NCBI GenBank assembly: GCA_019136395.1
Contig: JAGVUH010000495.1
Span: 1-7,659, forward strand
Length of the DNA stretch: 7,659 nt
Origin: Gammaproteobacteria bacterium
Lineage (GTDB): Bacteria; Pseudomonadota; Gammaproteobacteria; Chromatiales; Chromatiaceae
Direction of reading: 5' to 3'
In this document: positions 6,066-7,659 of the stretch, piece by piece
Layout: every line of letters begins with the position of its first letter
Numbering within the stretch: position 1 is the stretch's first letter
Notes under the pieces: model-generated
What the model saw: only the letters and a program-made list of their open reading frames with translations
Told to the model about the DNA's origin: nothing
Databases searched by the model: none
Program-made: the position numbers and the translations under genes

Positions 6066-6584
6066 CTACCAGGGCATGAAGGAGTTCATGAAGCCCATGG
6101 GCCGGCTGATACTGCGGTTCAGGTTGCCCATGTCGTAACTCATGGTCCCCGTGGTGTGGGTCATGAGGCGCAGGGACTGATTGAGGGCATCCATGGTGGC
6201 CAGCATGGGCCTGAGGGTTTCGACATCCGTCGCCATGGCCTCGACGCTGGACGCCATGGCGCGGACGCTGTTGCTCATCTGACTGACGTTGTCGGACATG
6301 GACTGCATGTTGCTGGCCAGCACCGTCATGTTGCTGTCGATGCTGATGGCCATGTAATGGACATCCTTGGCCAGGCTGAACACCAGGTAAAAGCCATAGG
6401 CGGCGAGGATGATGAAGGCGAACATGGAGGGATAGACGATGAGTTCCCAGCGTTTGGCGCTGGTCTCGAAGGCATGGGAAAGGCGCTCGAAGGCAATGGC
6501 CTCCTGCTCGCCCACCTTGCCGGTGCCCATCTCCCCGGTCCGGGTTGGATCACTGCTTGGCGCCATGAATTTACCGCTGCTCAT
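6066..6584 (-). CDS. Small membrane protein with Met-rich heptad coiled coil, unknown function
   Basis: I do not recognise a named family. The 172-aa product has a hydrophilic N-terminal segment (1-47), one transmembrane helix (about 48-72, IVYPSMFAFIILAAYGFYLV) and then a long amphipathic helix. From residue 86 the core positions follow a strict heptad: Met86, Met93, Val100, Val107, Val114, Val121, Leu128 at one, and Leu89, Met96, Met103, Met110, Met117, Leu124, Met131, Leu138 at the other. This predicts an oligomeric coiled coil of about 55 residues. Nineteen of 172 residues are Met. There is no cleavable signal peptide; the basic N-terminal segment suggests a cytoplasmic N-terminus and periplasmic coiled coil, but the topology is uncertain. 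It starts 47 bp after the ParA-type gene on the same strand, so the two are probably co-transcribed and it may be a partner or cargo anchor. Ribosome-binding signals are weak; Met7 is an alternative start. Confidence 0.75.
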   Translation of the reverse strand: MSSGKFMAPSSDPTRTGEMGTGKVGEQEAIAFERLSHAFETSAKRWELIVYPSMFAFIILAAYGFYLVFSLAKDVHYMAISIDSNMTVLASNMQSMSDNVSQMSNSVRAMASSVEAMATDVETLRPMLATMDALNQSLRLMTHTTGTMSYDMGNLNRSISRPMGFMNSFMPW

Positions 6585-6631
6585 CGCCAGTCAGATGTGC
6601 GTCCGTTGGTCCCACGGCACCCGGATTCAGA

Positions 6632-7264
6632 TCAACTCACCAGGTGCGGATACAGGGTGGCGGCCAGGGCGAAAAATTCCTTGGCGCCCTTGCCGCGCGG
6701 TTCCAGCTCGAAGACCGCCAACCCCTCGCTGAAGGAGCGTCGGAAAACAGTGCGCGTCGCGATGCGGGGCTTGATGTACTTGATGCCCGGCAGGGAGACC
6801 AGGGCGGCCGCGGTCTCATTGGTCTCGCGGACGCTGTGGTGGGTGTCGCCGCGGTTGATAAAGCCCAGAATCTTGGGCGTGTTGTGTGGGACCGTGGACT
6901 CGACCAGATGGATGAAGCGCTGGGTGGACCAGATATCGGCCTGGGACGGGGGGACCGGAACCACCACCCGGTCACAGAGCTTCAGGGCCTGGCGCAGGGC
7001 ATCCATGTCCGCCGTGCCGATGTCGATCAGGGTTTCATCGGCGTTAGCCAGGAGATCGGGCGCCAGACCCACCTTGCCCTTCACCTTGAGTTTCGGCGTG
7101 AAACCCTCTTCCAGGCGCACATCCACGACATCCGTCAGGGTGGCCTGGGGATCGGCATCCACCAATTGGACCTTGACCTCCGCCATGGCCAGCCACACGG
7201 CTAGATTGAAGGACAGGGTGCTCTTGCCCGAGCCCCCCTTGAGGCTACCGATAACCGTGATCAT
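6632..7264 (-). CDS. ParA/MinD-type deviant Walker ATPase (orphan, short form)
   Basis: The 210-aa protein has the complete ParA fold signature. The deviant Walker A motif KGGSGKST (9-16) carries the signature Lys9 and Lys14. LVDADPQAT (34-42) follows, then the Walker B/switch region TLIDIGTAD (78-86), VVPVPPSQAD (101-110), and a C-terminal IATRTVFRRSFSEGLAVFE (168-186) typical of small ParF-like ATPases. Such ATPases dimerise with ATP, bind DNA or membrane non-specifically and position plasmids, chromosomes or protein assemblies. There is no N-terminal helix-turn-helix, so self-repression as in long ParA is not expected. No ParB, centromere-like array or known cargo gene is adjacent. Its neighbours are a DUF4412-like protein upstream and a membrane coiled-coil protein downstream. 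AGGCG lies upstream of the ATG at a usable distance. A role in positioning a membrane or protein cargo is inference; the family assignment is firm. Confidence 0.92.
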   Translation of the reverse strand: MITVIGSLKGGSGKSTLSFNLAVWLAMAEVKVQLVDADPQATLTDVVDVRLEEGFTPKLKVKGKVGLAPDLLANADETLIDIGTADMDALRQALKLCDRVVVPVPPSQADIWSTQRFIHLVESTVPHNTPKILGFINRGDTHHSVRETNETAAALVSLPGIKYIKPRIATRTVFRRSFSEGLAVFELEPRGKGAKEFFALAATLYPHLVS

Positions 7265-7295
7265 GGCATTCGCCTGGCCTGGGTGGGAAGAGGCG

Positions 7296-7310
7296 CGCCA
7301 CCTGGTGGCG
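7296..7310. repeat. 15-bp perfect inverted repeat upstream of the ParA-type gene
   Basis: CGCCACC and GGTGGCG are perfect inverted arms around one T, 31 bp before the ParA-type start codon and within the 66-bp gap after the DUF4412-like gene. As RNA it would form a 6-bp stem with a 3-nt loop but has no T tract. It could be an operator for a dimeric regulator or a small intercistronic hairpin. Confidence 0.5.
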
Positions 7311-7330
7311 GCACGCCCGGGGTGTGGTGA

Positions 7331-7659
7331 TCAGGGCCGGGGGGCCGGGGCCTGGGGCGCTCCCGCCGGCCCGCCCTGGGGCATCTCCATGCGGTTATAG
7401 CCCGCCGGAATGGTGAAAAGCTCCGCGGCCTGAGGCCCGACGCTGATATTGATGAGTTCGCTGACGATGCCACCGGGATATTCCTGTTTGATGGCCATCC
7501 GCAACTCCGGGTCATACCATTCCGTGGTCTTCATGGACTTGCCGTCGGGACCCGTCATCTGGATTTCCCACTTTTCGGTCTTGCGCCCCGCCAGATCCTC
7601 CTGACCCAGGAAGGCCCGCTCCACCTTCGCCCCATCCGCCATGGTCTGGCGCAGGGTGA
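7331..7659 (-). CDS. DUF4412-like protein, C-terminal part (cut by window edge)
   Basis: The frame is open to the right edge, so the start lies outside the window; at least 108 residues are visible. The Met whose codon ends at 7642 is preceded in frame by sense codons reading TLRQT and need not be the true start. The visible part is a beta-rich pattern (RKTEKWEIQM, KTTEWYDPELRMAIKQEYP, SELINIS) ending in ELFTIPAGYNRMEMP, a closing motif common in DUF4412-like and related envelope proteins, then a Gly/Ala/Pro-rich tail of about 15 residues. Proteins of this type usually carry a signal peptide and act in the periplasm or outer membrane, but the N-terminus needed to test this is missing. It lies upstream of the ParA-type gene on the same strand with a 66-bp gap, so co-transcription is possible. 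The family call is by pattern only. Confidence 0.6.
   Translation of the reverse strand, partial: TLRQTMADGAKVERAFLGQEDLAGRKTEKWEIQMTGPDGKSMKTTEWYDPELRMAIKQEYPGGIVSELINISVGPQAAELFTIPAGYNRMEMPQGGPAGAPQAPAPRP

Noticed and set aside
6632..7264. Carboxysome-positioning McdA or plasmid partition ParA
   Set aside because: No carboxysome, McdB, ParB or replication gene lies in the window, so only the general ParA family call is supported.
6156..7400. Plus-strand open frame of 414 codons
   Set aside because: It is antisense to the ParA-type and membrane coiled-coil genes and carries no recognisable motif.

Overview
This 7.7-kb, GC-rich window looks like chromosomal DNA from a gammaproteobacterium. 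The main evidence is a complete EpmA/EpmB-type EF-P lysylation system with an EF-P that keeps Lys34. A purple sulfur or sulfur-oxidising lineage is possible but is only a guess. No rRNA, tRNA, CRISPR array, transposase or integrase was seen.

Layout: (1) 1-293 has no recognisable gene. It holds a terminator-like hairpin and a tandem array of 16-bp GATC-containing repeats. (2) 294-1487 (minus) encodes a PLP enzyme that closely resembles methionine gamma-lyase. (3) 1488-1813 is non-coding, with a nested inverted repeat built on a T6/A6 core and about four degenerate ~47-bp repeats that run into the end of epmA. (4) 1814-4638 is a compact EF-P module: epmA and efp on the minus strand, epmB divergent from efp on the plus strand. 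EpmB makes (R)-beta-lysine, EpmA ligates it to EF-P Lys34, and the modified EF-P relieves ribosome stalling at proline-rich stretches. The third modification enzyme of E. coli, EpmC, is not here. (5) 4725-5999 (plus) encodes a two-domain protein with a receiver-like domain lacking its phospho-acceptor Asp and an EAL domain lacking nearly all catalytic acids. It is probably a c-di-GMP sensor or protein-interaction module, not a phosphodiesterase. (6) 6066-7659 holds three minus-strand genes: a DUF4412-like protein (cut by the window edge), an orphan ParA-type ATPase, and a small membrane protein with one transmembrane helix followed by a regular Met/Val/Leu heptad coiled coil.

The region most likely to hold something undescribed is the ParA/membrane coiled-coil pair. 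No ParB, carboxysome, chemotaxis or pilus gene is in view to name its cargo. The degenerate REC-EAL protein and the two unrelated non-coding repeat families are the next most interesting items.
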